This document shows, piece after piece, positions 14,849-21,052 of a stretch of 64,000 nucleotides of DNA; the stretch's first letter is position 1; each line of letters opens with the position of its first letter. Under the pieces are notes generated by a model that ran no database searches, was not told where the DNA came from, and worked only from the letters and a program-made list of their open reading frames with translations. The stretch lies in contig JAHBTS010000002.1 in assembly GCA_019638515.1 (NCBI GenBank), positions 613,558-677,557 on the forward strand. The letters run 5' to 3'. This DNA comes from Chitinophagales bacterium. Its GTDB lineage: Bacteria > Bacteroidota > Bacteroidia > Chitinophagales > LD1. Position numbers and translations under genes: made by a program.

Positions 14849-15043
14849 TTAAAATGGTAGCTTATGGTTGCTTAGTTCTTGTAGTAGTGCCTTCATCAGC
14901 TCCGGTGGTGTGTTTGTGGTGTCTTCTCTGTATAATCTACGCAGCGCCATAACCACAAGGGCGTTTTGCGATATATCGTGATTATCTATCCACTCCTTTA
15001 AGTACAAAGGAACTTCTACAGTTATTTTGGCTTTGTTTGGCAT
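14849..15043 (-). CDS. Small ribbon-helix-helix-like DNA-binding protein
   Basis: 64 residues. 'KITVEVPLYLKEWIDNHDISQNALVVMALRRLYRED' reads as a ribbon-helix-helix fold: a beta strand (KITVEVP) then two helices with basic residues. Such small proteins regulate transcription or serve as antitoxins. The gene adjoins the truncated end of the cassette array (15097), so it is the first phage gene on that side. There is no partner toxin next to it. Confidence 0.45.
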   Translation of the reverse strand: MPNKAKITVEVPLYLKEWIDNHDISQNALVVMALRRLYREDTTNTPPELMKALLQELSNHKLPF

Positions 15044-15074
15044 TATACAGGCATTATGCAGTTAATACTATGGT

Positions 15075-15102
15075 GTTTTGTTTCGCATATTTGGGAGTTA
15101 GC
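15075..15102 (-). other. Half attC-like site (truncated distal end of the array)
   Basis: On the minus strand GCTAAC (15097-15102) follows the stop of the last cassette gene and leads into TCCCAAATATGCGAAAC, which has the GCGAAA element of the other left arms. The expected matching arm and GTTA end are not found downstream (down to about 14.9 kb), so the site is half-preserved. This marks where the array was cut or where it joined phage DNA. Confidence 0.5.
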
Positions 15103-15109
15103 AGCAACC

Positions 15110-15421
15110 TTAACGGACGCTATCTAACCATTCAAAATCTTCTTTAGTGCCATATTCCCAGTCGTGTGACAATACCTTTGGTTTGTAATCTAAATCAAGC
15201 AGACACATTACAAGGTTCAATACAAACCCTTCTGCATATTGACCACTAACACCAAAAGAGCCACTTACTCTAATGTAATTCGGGTTATCAAAGTAAACAT
15301 CGCATACAGGCAAACCTGCTAAACCTTGTTTACTAAACTTTGACAAATTGACCATTGCCGTATCAAAATCATTTTGACTAATCGGCTTTTCTTTACTTGC
15401 TATATAAAATGAATATCCCAT
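15110..15421 (-). CDS. Cassette gene 5: hypothetical 103-residue protein
   Basis: 103 residues, no family recognised. The N-terminus 'GYSFYIASKEKPISQNDFDTAMVNLSKF' suggests a soluble alpha/beta protein, perhaps related to immunity-like small proteins that resemble 'YSFYI' starts. It starts 19 bp after the GTTAGC end of the upstream attC-like site (15436-15441), the short spacing usual for integron cassettes, and its stop is 8 bp before the next TAAC. It has no own promoter visible, as is common in cassettes. Confidence 0.5.
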   Translation of the reverse strand: MGYSFYIASKEKPISQNDFDTAMVNLSKFSKQGLAGLPVCDVYFDNPNYIRVSGSFGVSGQYAEGFVLNLVMCLLDLDYKPKVLSHDWEYGTKEDFEWLDSVR

Positions 15422-15435
15422 ACTAAAAGGCTGCT

Positions 15436-15563
15436 GCTAACATCTGCTTTGCAAAAAAGGGGCAGACGGATGTAAGTCAGCATTTGTTTATAAATCAACT
15501 TTTGTAAGTATGCCAAGCGAAGTGCAATAAATCCCCTTCTTCGCAAAGCATTGTACCGTTATG
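15436..15563 (-). other. attC-like site 4
   Basis: Ends GTTA 15558-15561 (TAAC on the minus strand) and GCTAAC 15436-15441. Arms TGCTTTGCAAAAAAGGGG (15445-15462) and CCCCTTCTTCGCAAAGCA (15533-15550) pair at 16 of 18 positions with a 70-nt centre. The two mismatches oppose G..G of GCGAAGAAG to A..A, exactly as in site 3. A 7-nt versus 3-nt asymmetric spacer separates arm and end. Confidence 0.75.
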
Positions 15564-15570
15564 TGCCATT

Positions 15571-15864
15571 TTAAGACACATACAGCGGTTCTTCTTTCGT
15601 AATGTTTTCAACCCAAAATGAGTGTGCTTCATTCGGACTGTCAAACCTTGTGTTTTTTATAAATTTGTCTGTTCTACTTGACGGTATTGGTTCATAATGG
15701 AATTTACCATCCTTTCCTAAAACCCACTCGTGCATTTTGAGAACCCATAATCTATTCCCGTCAATTTGGTCTCTTGCTTCTATTTTTATAGGGCGGTTGT
15801 AAAAAATACAAGTACCTAAATCAAATGTGGTTGCTCTTTCTAACCACTCACTTGGTAACATCAT
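15571..15864 (-). CDS. Cassette gene 4: hypothetical 97-residue protein
   Basis: 97 residues from ATG 15864 (MMLPSEWLERA). An upstream start at 15900 would begin at the core of the preceding attC-like site (GTTATG) and is rejected. The protein is soluble, with several aromatic clusters (WVLKMHEWVLGKDGKFHYEP, DSPNEAHSFWVENI). The family is unknown. The stop TAA is 7 bp from the TAAC end of the following site. Unrelated to its neighbours in sequence, as expected for a cassette. Confidence 0.5.
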   Translation of the reverse strand: MMLPSEWLERATTFDLGTCIFYNRPIKIEARDQIDGNRLWVLKMHEWVLGKDGKFHYEPIPSSRTDKFIKNTRFDSPNEAHSFWVENITKEEPLYVS

Positions 15865-15890
15865 AATTTTGAAATTTTGAATAAAAACGG

Positions 15891-16023
15891 CACATAACAT
15901 AGCATTGGCAAAAAAGCCGTTGAAGTGCTATCATTGAACTGTTGTGCTTGGTTAAACATTTGTATTTCTATTTTAATTTTGTACTAAAATTCGGCTTCTT
16001 CGCCAATGCTCGGAAACGTTACC
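15891..16023 (-). other. attC-like site 3
   Basis: Minus-strand ends TAAC (16018-16021) and GTTATG (15893-15898). Arms AGCATTGGCAAAAAAGCCG (15901-15919) and CGGCTTCTTCGCCAATGCT (15992-16010) pair at 17 of 19 positions around a 72-nt centre. On the minus strand the R'' arm reads GCGAAGAAGC where the R' arm reads AAAAAA. The outer spacer is asymmetric (7 versus 2 nt). The total of 133 bp is within the attC length range. Confidence 0.78.
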
Positions 16024-16031
16024 AGAAATGC

Positions 16032-16208
16032 CTATCCGACACGCTTACGGCTTGCTTCAAACCTTTTAATAAGTTCACTGAACAAAACGTCTGGGTCGTG
16101 TTTAAAATCTACTGGCACACGCAAAGACCAAGCCTTGCCACCACTCTCACATAATTTAGAAATCCATTCCGAACATTTTGCTACCAATTCAGTGTCTGAC
16201 AAAGGCAC
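16032..16208 (-). CDS. Cassette gene 3: small hypothetical protein (58 residues)
   Basis: The reading frame can be extended to an ATG at 16271, but the first 21 codons of that version (up to CLLPE) are the right arm of attC-like site 2. The probable start is GTG 16208 (VPLSDTELVAK), 6 bp inside the cassette, giving 58 residues with a helical ELVAKCSEWISKL segment and 'DVLFSELIKRFEASRKR' end. The same GTGCCTTT start context occurs in the methyltransferase cassette. Function unknown. Confidence 0.45.
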   Translation of the reverse strand: MPLSDTELVAKCSEWISKLCESGGKAWSLRVPVDFKHDPDVLFSELIKRFEASRKRVG

Positions 16209-16210
16209 TT

Positions 16211-16345
16211 CTGGTAACAAACAGTTTTGTGCAATTTGGGCTGAATTGCTAACCTGAACTTTATTTTCCATTTTGAACTTAATTTATAAATTAAACATTT
16301 GTACTTTCTATCCCCAAACTGCACAAAGCTGTCGGGACGTTAGCA
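16211..16345 (-). other. attC-like site 2
   Basis: Ends GCTAAC on the minus strand (16339-16344) and GTTACC (16213-16218). Arms ACAGTTTTGTGCAATTTGGG (16221-16240) and CCCAAACTGCACAAAGCTGT (16313-16332) pair at 18 of 20 positions with a 72-nt centre. The outer spacers are again asymmetric (6 versus 2 nt). The centre begins ATAGAAAGTACA after GGGG, matching the centres of sites 1, 3 and 4. Confidence 0.72.
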
Positions 16346-16363
16346 CCAATGCCAGCGGACACC

Positions 16364-17086
16364 CTACCATAAAGTGAGCTGACTGACATAGATGTTAAAA
16401 CGCTTTTCTTGTTTGTGCCAATATTCAGGGTCAATTTCAAACCCCACATATTCGCAATTTGCTTTTTTTGCTGCAATCCTACTGCTACCACCGCCAACGT
16501 GGGTATCAAGTATTTTGCATCCTTCAAATCCATAATCCGCAATTAATTTTTGGTACAACAAAGTAGGTTTATGGCAAGGGTGTATTCGCTTTTCGTTTAG
16601 TTGCTTATTGCCTTGCTGTGTCATTGGTTCGCTTAGGCTCTTAGCTTGGCACATCCCAGCCCACAATAAAGGCAATTCAATTTCTTCATCAATCATTGAG
16701 CAATAAGCAAGTTCATACTTCTTAAAACTCAATCCTTCAGCAACGCCTTTATTCCACTTTATTCTGCCAGTTCCTACCATTTGCCAGTTCACGTATTCAA
16801 TACCAAAAATTATTTGCTCCTTACTTACTCGTTTCAGTTCGTCAAAGTATTCCTGTGTTGGCGGTTCTTTATCCCAATCCTTTTGAGTATAAACTTCCTT
16901 GTTCTTATTGCCGTTTAGCCTTGTTCCGTTCTTTTGCTTTACTGTGGTTTTCGTTTCCCTCAGGTATGCCATTTTACCCACATTTATACCATAAGGAATA
17001 TCGCAAATTGCTAAATCAAAATAGCCATCAGGAAAGCGTTTTAACCCCACCATACAATCCTCATTGAACACCACCGATAAAGGCAC
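16364..17086 (-). CDS. Cassette gene 2: DNA methyltransferase (N6-A/N4-C, beta class)
   Basis: 240 residues from GTG 17086 (VPLSVVFNEDCMVGL). The DPPY-type catalytic motif is the variant DIPYGI (about residue 30), early in the protein; the SAM motif TxxGGG-like DTHVGGGSSRIAA comes near residue 205, followed by 'YVGFEIDPEYW'. This order (catalytic motif first, FxGxG-like second) is the beta class. A start at 17164 would translate 26 residues of attC-like site 1. It has no restriction partner here; orphan methylases are common in cassettes and phages, where they protect DNA or alter regulation. Confidence 0.8.
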   Translation of the reverse strand: MPLSVVFNEDCMVGLKRFPDGYFDLAICDIPYGINVGKMAYLRETKTTVKQKNGTRLNGNKNKEVYTQKDWDKEPPTQEYFDELKRVSKEQIIFGIEYVNWQMVGTGRIKWNKGVAEGLSFKKYELAYCSMIDEEIELPLLWAGMCQAKSLSEPMTQQGNKQLNEKRIHPCHKPTLLYQKLIADYGFEGCKILDTHVGGGSSRIAAKKANCEYVGFEIDPEYWHKQEKRFNIYVSQLTLW

Positions 17087-17090
17087 TGGT

Positions 17091-17220
17091 GCTAACAAGG
17101 TATTGCCAAAAGCAGGGCTGACCTGCTCCGAACAAACTTTGGTATGTAATTCAACTTTCTGCATCTATGTTACTTTTGTGCTGTAAATCCCTGCCTTCGG
17201 CAATACCCAAACCGTTATTT
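17091..17220 (-). other. attC-like site 1
   Basis: Minus-strand TAAC (17214-17217) overlaps the stop codon TAA of cassette gene 1; the other end is GTTAGC (17091-17096). Arms GGTATTGCCAAAAGCAGGG (17099-17117) and CCCTGCCTTCGGCAATACC (17189-17207) pair at 17 of 19 positions with a 71-nt centre. Mismatches are G/G versus A/A, as in sites 3 and 4. Outer spacers are 6 and 2 nt. Confidence 0.8.
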
Positions 17221-17481
17221 GGTTTTTAATTTTAAACAATACATAACTGCATCATCAGAATTATGCAGACTGACAGGAATATTTTTAAATGAATTGACTT
17301 TTGCAATATCCACTTTGAAATCTGCAATTTGTTCGGCTTCTAATTTTAATATTTCGTAAGGTGTTTTGCCTAATTGAAACTCTGTAATTTCAAACCTTGA
17401 ATCCATTAATTCTGTAATTGTTGCTTCTAATAATTCGCTTATCATTTTTATTTTTTTTGCGCACTTTTCTACTATATTCAT
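17215..17481 (-). CDS. Cassette gene 1: hypothetical 88-residue protein
   Basis: 88 residues from ATG 17481 (MNIVEKCAKKIKM); an alternative ATG at 17514 adds 11 residues and lies closer to the cassette edge. The protein is helical at the start (IVEKCAKKIKMISELLEATITELM) and ends in 'DDAVMYCLKLKTK'. No family recognised. Its stop is built into TAAC of attC-like site 1. Upstream lies the probable array/phage border: GTTTATGC on the minus strand near 17521-17535. Confidence 0.5.
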   Translation of the reverse strand: MNIVEKCAKKIKMISELLEATITELMDSRFEITEFQLGKTPYEILKLEAEQIADFKVDIAKVNSFKNIPVSLHNSDDAVMYCLKLKTK

Positions 17482-17547
17482 TTTAAAAATTTTTGTACCT
17501 TTTTTAAAAAGCACAGCATAAACACCCGAAACGTTTTACCCACTTCT

Positions 17548-17778
17548 TCAAACATCTCGTTCACCTTTTTTTATCGAAAGCAATAAATCGCAACATTCAT
17601 TTTCCATCGCAAGCATAATATCTGCTTCCTTTCTTGCTTCGGTTAGGTTATCTACTCCGCGAACATTTACTGTTTGTTCAAGATAATTCTTCCTCATTTC
17701 ATTAAACTTCATTTCTGCGATGCCCAAAGCCCTTTGAATAAACGCTATTTCTTCGGGTGTTAATTTTAAGGTTCTCAT
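17548..17778 (-). CDS. Small phage early protein
   Basis: 76 residues, helical: 'LKLTPEEIAFIQRALGIAEMKFNEMRKNYLEQ' then 'NLTEARKEADIMLAMENECCDLLLSIKKGERD'. The pattern is that of a small coiled-coil accessory protein seen in early operons of Bacteroidota Mu-like phages. It overlaps the stop of the DUF3164 gene upstream by 4 bp, so the genes are coupled. Last phage gene before the cassette array. Confidence 0.45.
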   Translation of the reverse strand: MRTLKLTPEEIAFIQRALGIAEMKFNEMRKNYLEQTVNVRGVDNLTEARKEADIMLAMENECCDLLLSIKKGERDV

Positions 17779-18425
17779 AAGCTGCTAAAGTTTAGGTTAA
17801 TTAAATCCCAACCTCCACTTTCTGTTTTGCGGTAAATACGCACGTATTCGCTTGTTTCTGTGGGGTTATAGCTTTCCTTAAATAGCTCTATTGCTTTGCG
17901 CCAATTTTCATCATCAAAATCGGTTTCCATAGAGTATAAACGATTGATATTGTCGATATCCAATTCGCCTGTTTTCTTGTTTCTTTCGAGCAGCCCCATA
18001 ATGAACTTATGCAGCTTTTGGTCGCGCTTTTTTACGAAGCCGTTTAAAAACAACTTTAAATGCTCTTCGGCTGTTTGGCTTCGCTCATCAAACGTTTTTT
18101 TAACTTGGCTGGAAAACGAAATTTTAAATGCTTCGTTTTCGATTTGAAAGTTTCCTTTGTTTTTCTCGCCTCCTTTTAAATCGCCATACTCAAGCATTTG
18201 TGAGCGAAACTCTTTAAGCCTAAGCATAGCTTCGCATTTGAGTTCACGAAGTACGCCCCACGCCTCGTTTGCCTGAAAGCCAAGCATAGTAATTAAGTAA
18301 TCTCTTTCTTGCTCGTACTGCGCTCTTTTTTGTGCGGCAGCTTCAATTTCTTGCGCTTTTTTTTGCTTTAAAATTGCTTCCAACTCTTCGGTTGTAACCG
18401 TTGATAAATCTACATTGTTTTTCAT
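17775..18425 (-). CDS. DUF3164 family early protein of Mu-like phages
   Basis: 216 residues. The C-terminal third, 'LDIDNINRLYSMETDFDDENWRKAIELFKESY' then 'SEYVRIYRK...GWDLINLNF', is the DUF3164 signature (v..L..le.dd..w..a..ai.es....gsk.YirfyeR....w..i.Ldla). The N-terminal part is charged and helical, and the middle 'GGEKNKGNFQIENEAFKISF' is typical. DUF3164 genes are found in the early operon of many Mu relatives; their function is not settled. Here the gene is coupled to the 76-residue protein (ATGA overlap). Confidence 0.82.
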   Translation of the reverse strand: MKNNVDLSTVTTEELEAILKQKKAQEIEAAAQKRAQYEQERDYLITMLGFQANEAWGVLRELKCEAMLRLKEFRSQMLEYGDLKGGEKNKGNFQIENEAFKISFSSQVKKTFDERSQTAEEHLKLFLNGFVKKRDQKLHKFIMGLLERNKKTGELDIDNINRLYSMETDFDDENWRKAIELFKESYNPTETSEYVRIYRKTESGGWDLINLNFSSL

Positions 18426-18437
18426 TTTGTTTGTTTT

Positions 18438-18641
18438 TTATGGTTTTGAAATTTGTTTCTCTACATCGTATATTCTATAATTAAGCTGATCCAACTCGTA
18501 TAGCATAAGTGCGTAATCTATGGCACCGGGCTTGTGTACTGCATCGCGTACAATAGGCGGCAGTAACGCCTCTTGTTTCCGAAGTTTAATTTTTAGTTTC
18601 TCACGCTCGGTGAGTAGCTCATTTAGTTGTTCATTTGTCAT
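18438..18641 (-). CDS. Small coiled-coil early protein
   Basis: 67 residues, two charged helices ('NEQLNELLTEREKLKIKLRKQEALLP' and 'IDYALMLYELDQLNYRIYDVEKQI') joined by a proline-containing loop, an antiparallel coiled-coil hairpin. It overlaps the DnaA-like gene upstream by 11 bp and precedes DUF3164 by 12 bp. No family recognised; a role as a subunit or adaptor in phage replication or regulation is possible. Confidence 0.45.
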   Translation of the reverse strand: MTNEQLNELLTEREKLKIKLRKQEALLPPIVRDAVHKPGAIDYALMLYELDQLNYRIYDVEKQISKP

Positions 18642-19068
18642 GCTGTATTTGCTTTAAAATTGAGTGATATAAATTGCGATATACTTCGCTTGTGTGTATG
18701 CAGTTGTTGGCTGATTTTACGCCACTAAGAACCGTGCTGTGGTCGCGCAGAAACAACCTGCCAACCTGTTTGTACGATGGTTCTATTTTACTTTCGTACA
18801 GTACTTTGTAAACTATGTTGCGAACTATGGGAGTATTGCCGTTTCTGCTTTTACCCAAAAGCTCCACGCGCGTGATGCCTGTAATGCTGTAAACAACCTC
18901 TGCTACGCGGTAAAGCAAGTCATCGAGCGAACCAACGCCAATTTCTACTTTGGGCGAGGTAAGCAGCACTTGCACAGGCTGCTGCAATATCTCCGATATT
19001 TTTGTTTCAGCATTTGCCAGTACTGCGGTAATAGAGGCACTTTGGTGTGTGGTAATTTCGTATTTCAT
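18631..19068 (-). CDS. DnaA domain IV-like DNA-binding protein
   Basis: 145 residues. The C-terminal half resembles domain IV of DnaA: 'VARRL'-like basic helix replaced by 'GNTPIVRNIVYKVLYESKIEPSYKQVGRLFLRDHSTVLSGVKSANN' in pieces, with the DHSTVLSGVK signature loop that reads DnaA boxes. The N-terminal part lacks Walker motifs, so this is a DnaA-C-only protein. Such proteins occur in some phages and might compete for, or recruit host DnaA to, phage or oriC DnaA boxes. Gene sits mid early operon. Confidence 0.75.
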   Translation of the reverse strand: MKYEITTHQSASITAVLANAETKISEILQQPVQVLLTSPKVEIGVGSLDDLLYRVAEVVYSITGITRVELLGKSRNGNTPIVRNIVYKVLYESKIEPSYKQVGRLFLRDHSTVLSGVKSANNCIHTSEVYRNLYHSILKQIQHDK

Positions 19069-19086
19069 AACTATTTGTTTTTGGTT

Positions 19087-19497
19087 TTAATCGCTCCAGC
19101 GTTGTTGGTTAAGATATGTTGCCGGATACGGTAAATTTTCGTTACTAAAAGCCTTTTTTGCCTTTAATACAGATATGTATTGGTAAGCCTTTATTTGCTC
19201 GGCTTTGCTTAATTTATTCCAAGCGTTTTCGGCTTTCTTTCTGCCTTCTTTATAGCCGTAGGCGTTGTAAAAAACTTCAAAGGTTACTTGGGTTATTTGC
19301 TCCTTGCATTGCAGCTTTGCAGTGGCTGCAAATGCTTTTAATTCGTTTTCTTTTAAAGGAAGATTGCCAAGCACGTAAGCGTGTTGCTCTTTGCTTAGAT
19401 TAGCCTCTGTGAGGTCTAACTTTACAAGCCAGCCATTGCCGTAAGCGAGGTAAAAAGCACCTTCAAATTTGTTTGATGTAATTACGTAATTGCTCAT
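19087..19497 (-). CDS. Hypothetical phage early protein
   Basis: 136 residues from ATG 19497 (MSNYVITSNKFEGAFYLAYGNGWL); a start at 19593 would run into the upstream gene and is rejected. The sequence has an N-terminal beta region, then a helical lysine-rich end ('GYKEGRKKAENAWNKLSKAEQIKAYQYI'). The repeated 'AYQYISVLKAKKA' end resembles small phage proteins of Bacteroidota early operons. It overlaps the next gene (19494-19796) by 4 bp. No known family. Confidence 0.5.
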   Translation of the reverse strand: MSNYVITSNKFEGAFYLAYGNGWLVKLDLTEANLSKEQHAYVLGNLPLKENELKAFAATAKLQCKEQITQVTFEVFYNAYGYKEGRKKAENAWNKLSKAEQIKAYQYISVLKAKKAFSNENLPYPATYLNQQRWSD

Positions 19498-19796
19498 GCT
19501 ATTTGTTTTTTTATTTCTGAATAAATAGTTACCATAACTGCAAGGGCAAATCCGCCAAAAAAGTCGGAAGACACTTTGCCCGATACGTTGCACACGGCAA
19601 TGCCTTCGGCAACGGTAAGCGCTACCGTTTTGGACTTTTTAAATGCAAAATGAACGCGCGATTGAAGCCTGTACCATAGCTGCGCTATTGTGGCTTTCTC
19701 AAGGTCTGATGCAGTTTGTAAATTGCCGATAATTTGACACACATTTACAAAGCATTGCAGTTCATCGAACGTTAGTTTTAACTTTACTTTTTTCAT
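19494..19796 (-). CDS. Hypothetical phage early protein
   Basis: 100 residues: 'KLTFDELQCFVNVCQIIGNLQTASDLEKATIAQLWYRLQSRVHFAFKKSKTVALTV' in pieces; alpha helical N-terminal two-thirds and a hydrophobic C-terminal helix ('SSDFFGGFALAVMVTIYSEIKKQIA') that might be a membrane or buried helix. It is coupled to the 136-residue gene downstream (ATGA overlap). No family recognised. Confidence 0.45.
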   Translation of the reverse strand: MKKVKLKLTFDELQCFVNVCQIIGNLQTASDLEKATIAQLWYRLQSRVHFAFKKSKTVALTVAEGIAVCNVSGKVSSDFFGGFALAVMVTIYSEIKKQIA

Positions 19797-19800
19797 CGTT

Positions 19801-20025
19801 TTAAGAGGTTTTTAAATAGGTTTTAATTACTTTGTAAACAAAGGATTCAGTAACGTTTAGCTGCATGGCTACCATGCGTGGCGAAAGTCCTTTCTTGTAG
19901 TAATGCAATACGGCATCTTCGCCCGGGCGAGAAACATATATGCTTATGCCTCCGAATTTTTTTTGCATTTCAAAAAACTTTTCTTCGCCTAAAAAGTCTT
20001 TAAGAAGTTGTTGGGTTTCGTTCAT
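19801..20025 (-). CDS. Mor-like transcription activator
   Basis: 74 residues from ATG 20025, which overlaps the ATPase stop (ATGA). 'KFGGISIYVSRPGEDAVLHYYKKGLSPRMVAMQLNVTESFVYKVIKTYL' in pieces fits the Mor/C family: a 'GG..iYIP' dimerisation strand followed by a helix-turn-helix with the recognition helix at 'TESFVYKVIK'. In Mu, Mor turns on the middle operon that leads to C and late genes. Here it is short (Mu Mor is about 129) because the N-terminal dimerisation region is reduced. It is the likely activator of the late promoters at about 8.4 kb. Confidence 0.72.
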   Translation of the reverse strand: MNETQQLLKDFLGEEKFFEMQKKFGGISIYVSRPGEDAVLHYYKKGLSPRMVAMQLNVTESFVYKVIKTYLKTS

Positions 20026-20645
20026 ATATTTAAAAATGCGTGATGTTTTTTTGCGCCTTCTTCCCAAATTACAAAAGGCAAATTGCCGCCATATCTGCTG
20101 CGCGGAAATGCCACAAAGTGCTTTACTTCAATCTTTATATCTACCATGTACTCCATTGCTCTTGCGGCTGCATTTTTGGGGCGTTTGCCGTCTTTCCAAG
20201 CCACAAACACAAATGCTTTTTTCGGAAAAGTTTCAATAAGCAGCTTGTACTGCTCTATGGTCAATTCTAAGTAATCCACACTATCTATAATTACAGTAGC
20301 TACGCTCTTATTTTTCTTTAAAAAAGAAACCAAATCGGCAAACGCTCCGCCTACAATTATTTTAGCTGTTTTGGCGTGTAAATCGCCAATGCAGTTGCGC
20401 ACCACACACTCCCTAAGCGAGCTGCTGTAACCTTGCTCTTTGCTGTAAAAAACAGCTTTCCCAAATTGCGTGAAATACTTAAATAGTTGCATAGATAATT
20501 CTGTTTTTCCTTCGCCCGAATAACCATAAATGAGCCACCTGCTTTTCATTTCCGGTTTGCCGAAAGAATCCAAAAAAGCCCCTGTAAAATCGAACTCTTT
20601 GAACTTTGATTTTGAAAGCCGGCTTGGCGAAATCGCTTTAATCAT
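20022..20645 (-). CDS. P-loop NTPase, RecA-like, phage early gene
   Basis: 207 residues. Walker A is IYGYSGEGKTELS (about residue 40) and Walker B is 'SVATVIIDSVDYLE' (about 122). The RecA-like core includes 'GKAVFYSKEQGYSSSLRECVVRNC', where a Glu after Walker A may activate water. The C-terminal part has 'FPRSRYGGNLPFVIWEEG', the typical end of RecA-fold phage ATPases. Probable job is DNA recombination or replication during transposition. It overlaps the GemA-like gene upstream by 8 bp. Confidence 0.7.
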   Translation of the reverse strand: MIKAISPSRLSKSKFKEFDFTGAFLDSFGKPEMKSRWLIYGYSGEGKTELSMQLFKYFTQFGKAVFYSKEQGYSSSLRECVVRNCIGDLHAKTAKIIVGGAFADLVSFLKKNKSVATVIIDSVDYLELTIEQYKLLIETFPKKAFVFVAWKDGKRPKNAAARAMEYMVDIKIEVKHFVAFPRSRYGGNLPFVIWEEGAKKHHAFLNI

Positions 20646-21042
20646 TTCCGAGGGTTACTATTTTGTTTAGAGTGTGTTTTTTTACTTTTTGAAATTTTGC
20701 AATAAGGGCGCTAAGCTCTTTGCTTGTGTACTCGTTGAACTTTTTCTTTGTGCCTCCTGTGCCGTATTTTTCACACCATTTTTTAGCAAAATTCACATCA
20801 CCTCCCATGCTGAAAGCCATTGCTATAAGACGCTTTCGCTTAGCATCTAACTCTGCATCTTTATTTCCAACAATGTTCTTTAGTCTTTCGATAAGTACAT
20901 TTGCTTCAACAAATGTGAGGTCGCACGTGCTTTCGGTTCTGCCATCGCTCACGCTGTACACCATATCTTTTTTATTTGAAACTGCATCTGCTTTTTTAAG
21001 AAGCATGTGTATCACGCTTTTTTGGTGGGTTGTTATGTTCAT
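20638..21042 (-). CDS. Early phage protein, possibly GemA/DUF1018-like
   Basis: 134 residues. The central 'KRKRLIAMAFSMGGDVNFAKKWCEKYGTGG' followed by 'KKFNEYTSKELSALIAKFQKVKK' fits the pattern of GemA-like (Mu gp16) proteins, which have 'ka..m....G.........L..Lt..el..li..L'. The match is weak. The N-terminus resembles that of the DnaA-like protein ('ITTHQKSVIHMLLKKADAV' versus 'ITTHQSASITAVLANAETK'), so the two genes may share an N-terminal domain. Function unknown. Confidence 0.45.
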   Translation of the reverse strand: MNITTHQKSVIHMLLKKADAVSNKKDMVYSVSDGRTESTCDLTFVEANVLIERLKNIVGNKDAELDAKRKRLIAMAFSMGGDVNFAKKWCEKYGTGGTKKKFNEYTSKELSALIAKFQKVKKHTLNKIVTLGND

Positions 21043-21052
21043 GGTTTTTTTA

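Larger units (their letters stand above)
15075..17545 (-). mobile_element. Integron-like gene-cassette array without integrase (CALIN) inside the prophage
   Basis: Five genes on one strand (15110-17514) are separated by four attC-like sites of 128-135 bp that share ends, arm structure and centre length, plus one half site at the distal end. Cassette order on the minus strand is 17215-17481, 16364-17086, 16032-16208, 15571-15864, 15110-15421. Stop codons of the first and second-last genes merge with or lie within a few bases of TAAC, as in integron cassettes. Phage genes flank both sides. No integrase or attI was seen in the window. Confidence 0.72.

Noticed and set aside
16209-16271. 21-residue N-terminal extension of cassette gene 3
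   Set aside because: The stretch forms the right arm of attC-like site 2; a GTG inside the cassette is a better start.
17087-17164. 26-residue N-terminal extension of the cassette methyltransferase
   Set aside because: These codons are the right arm and centre of attC-like site 1, so the extension is translation of a recombination site, not part of the methylase.
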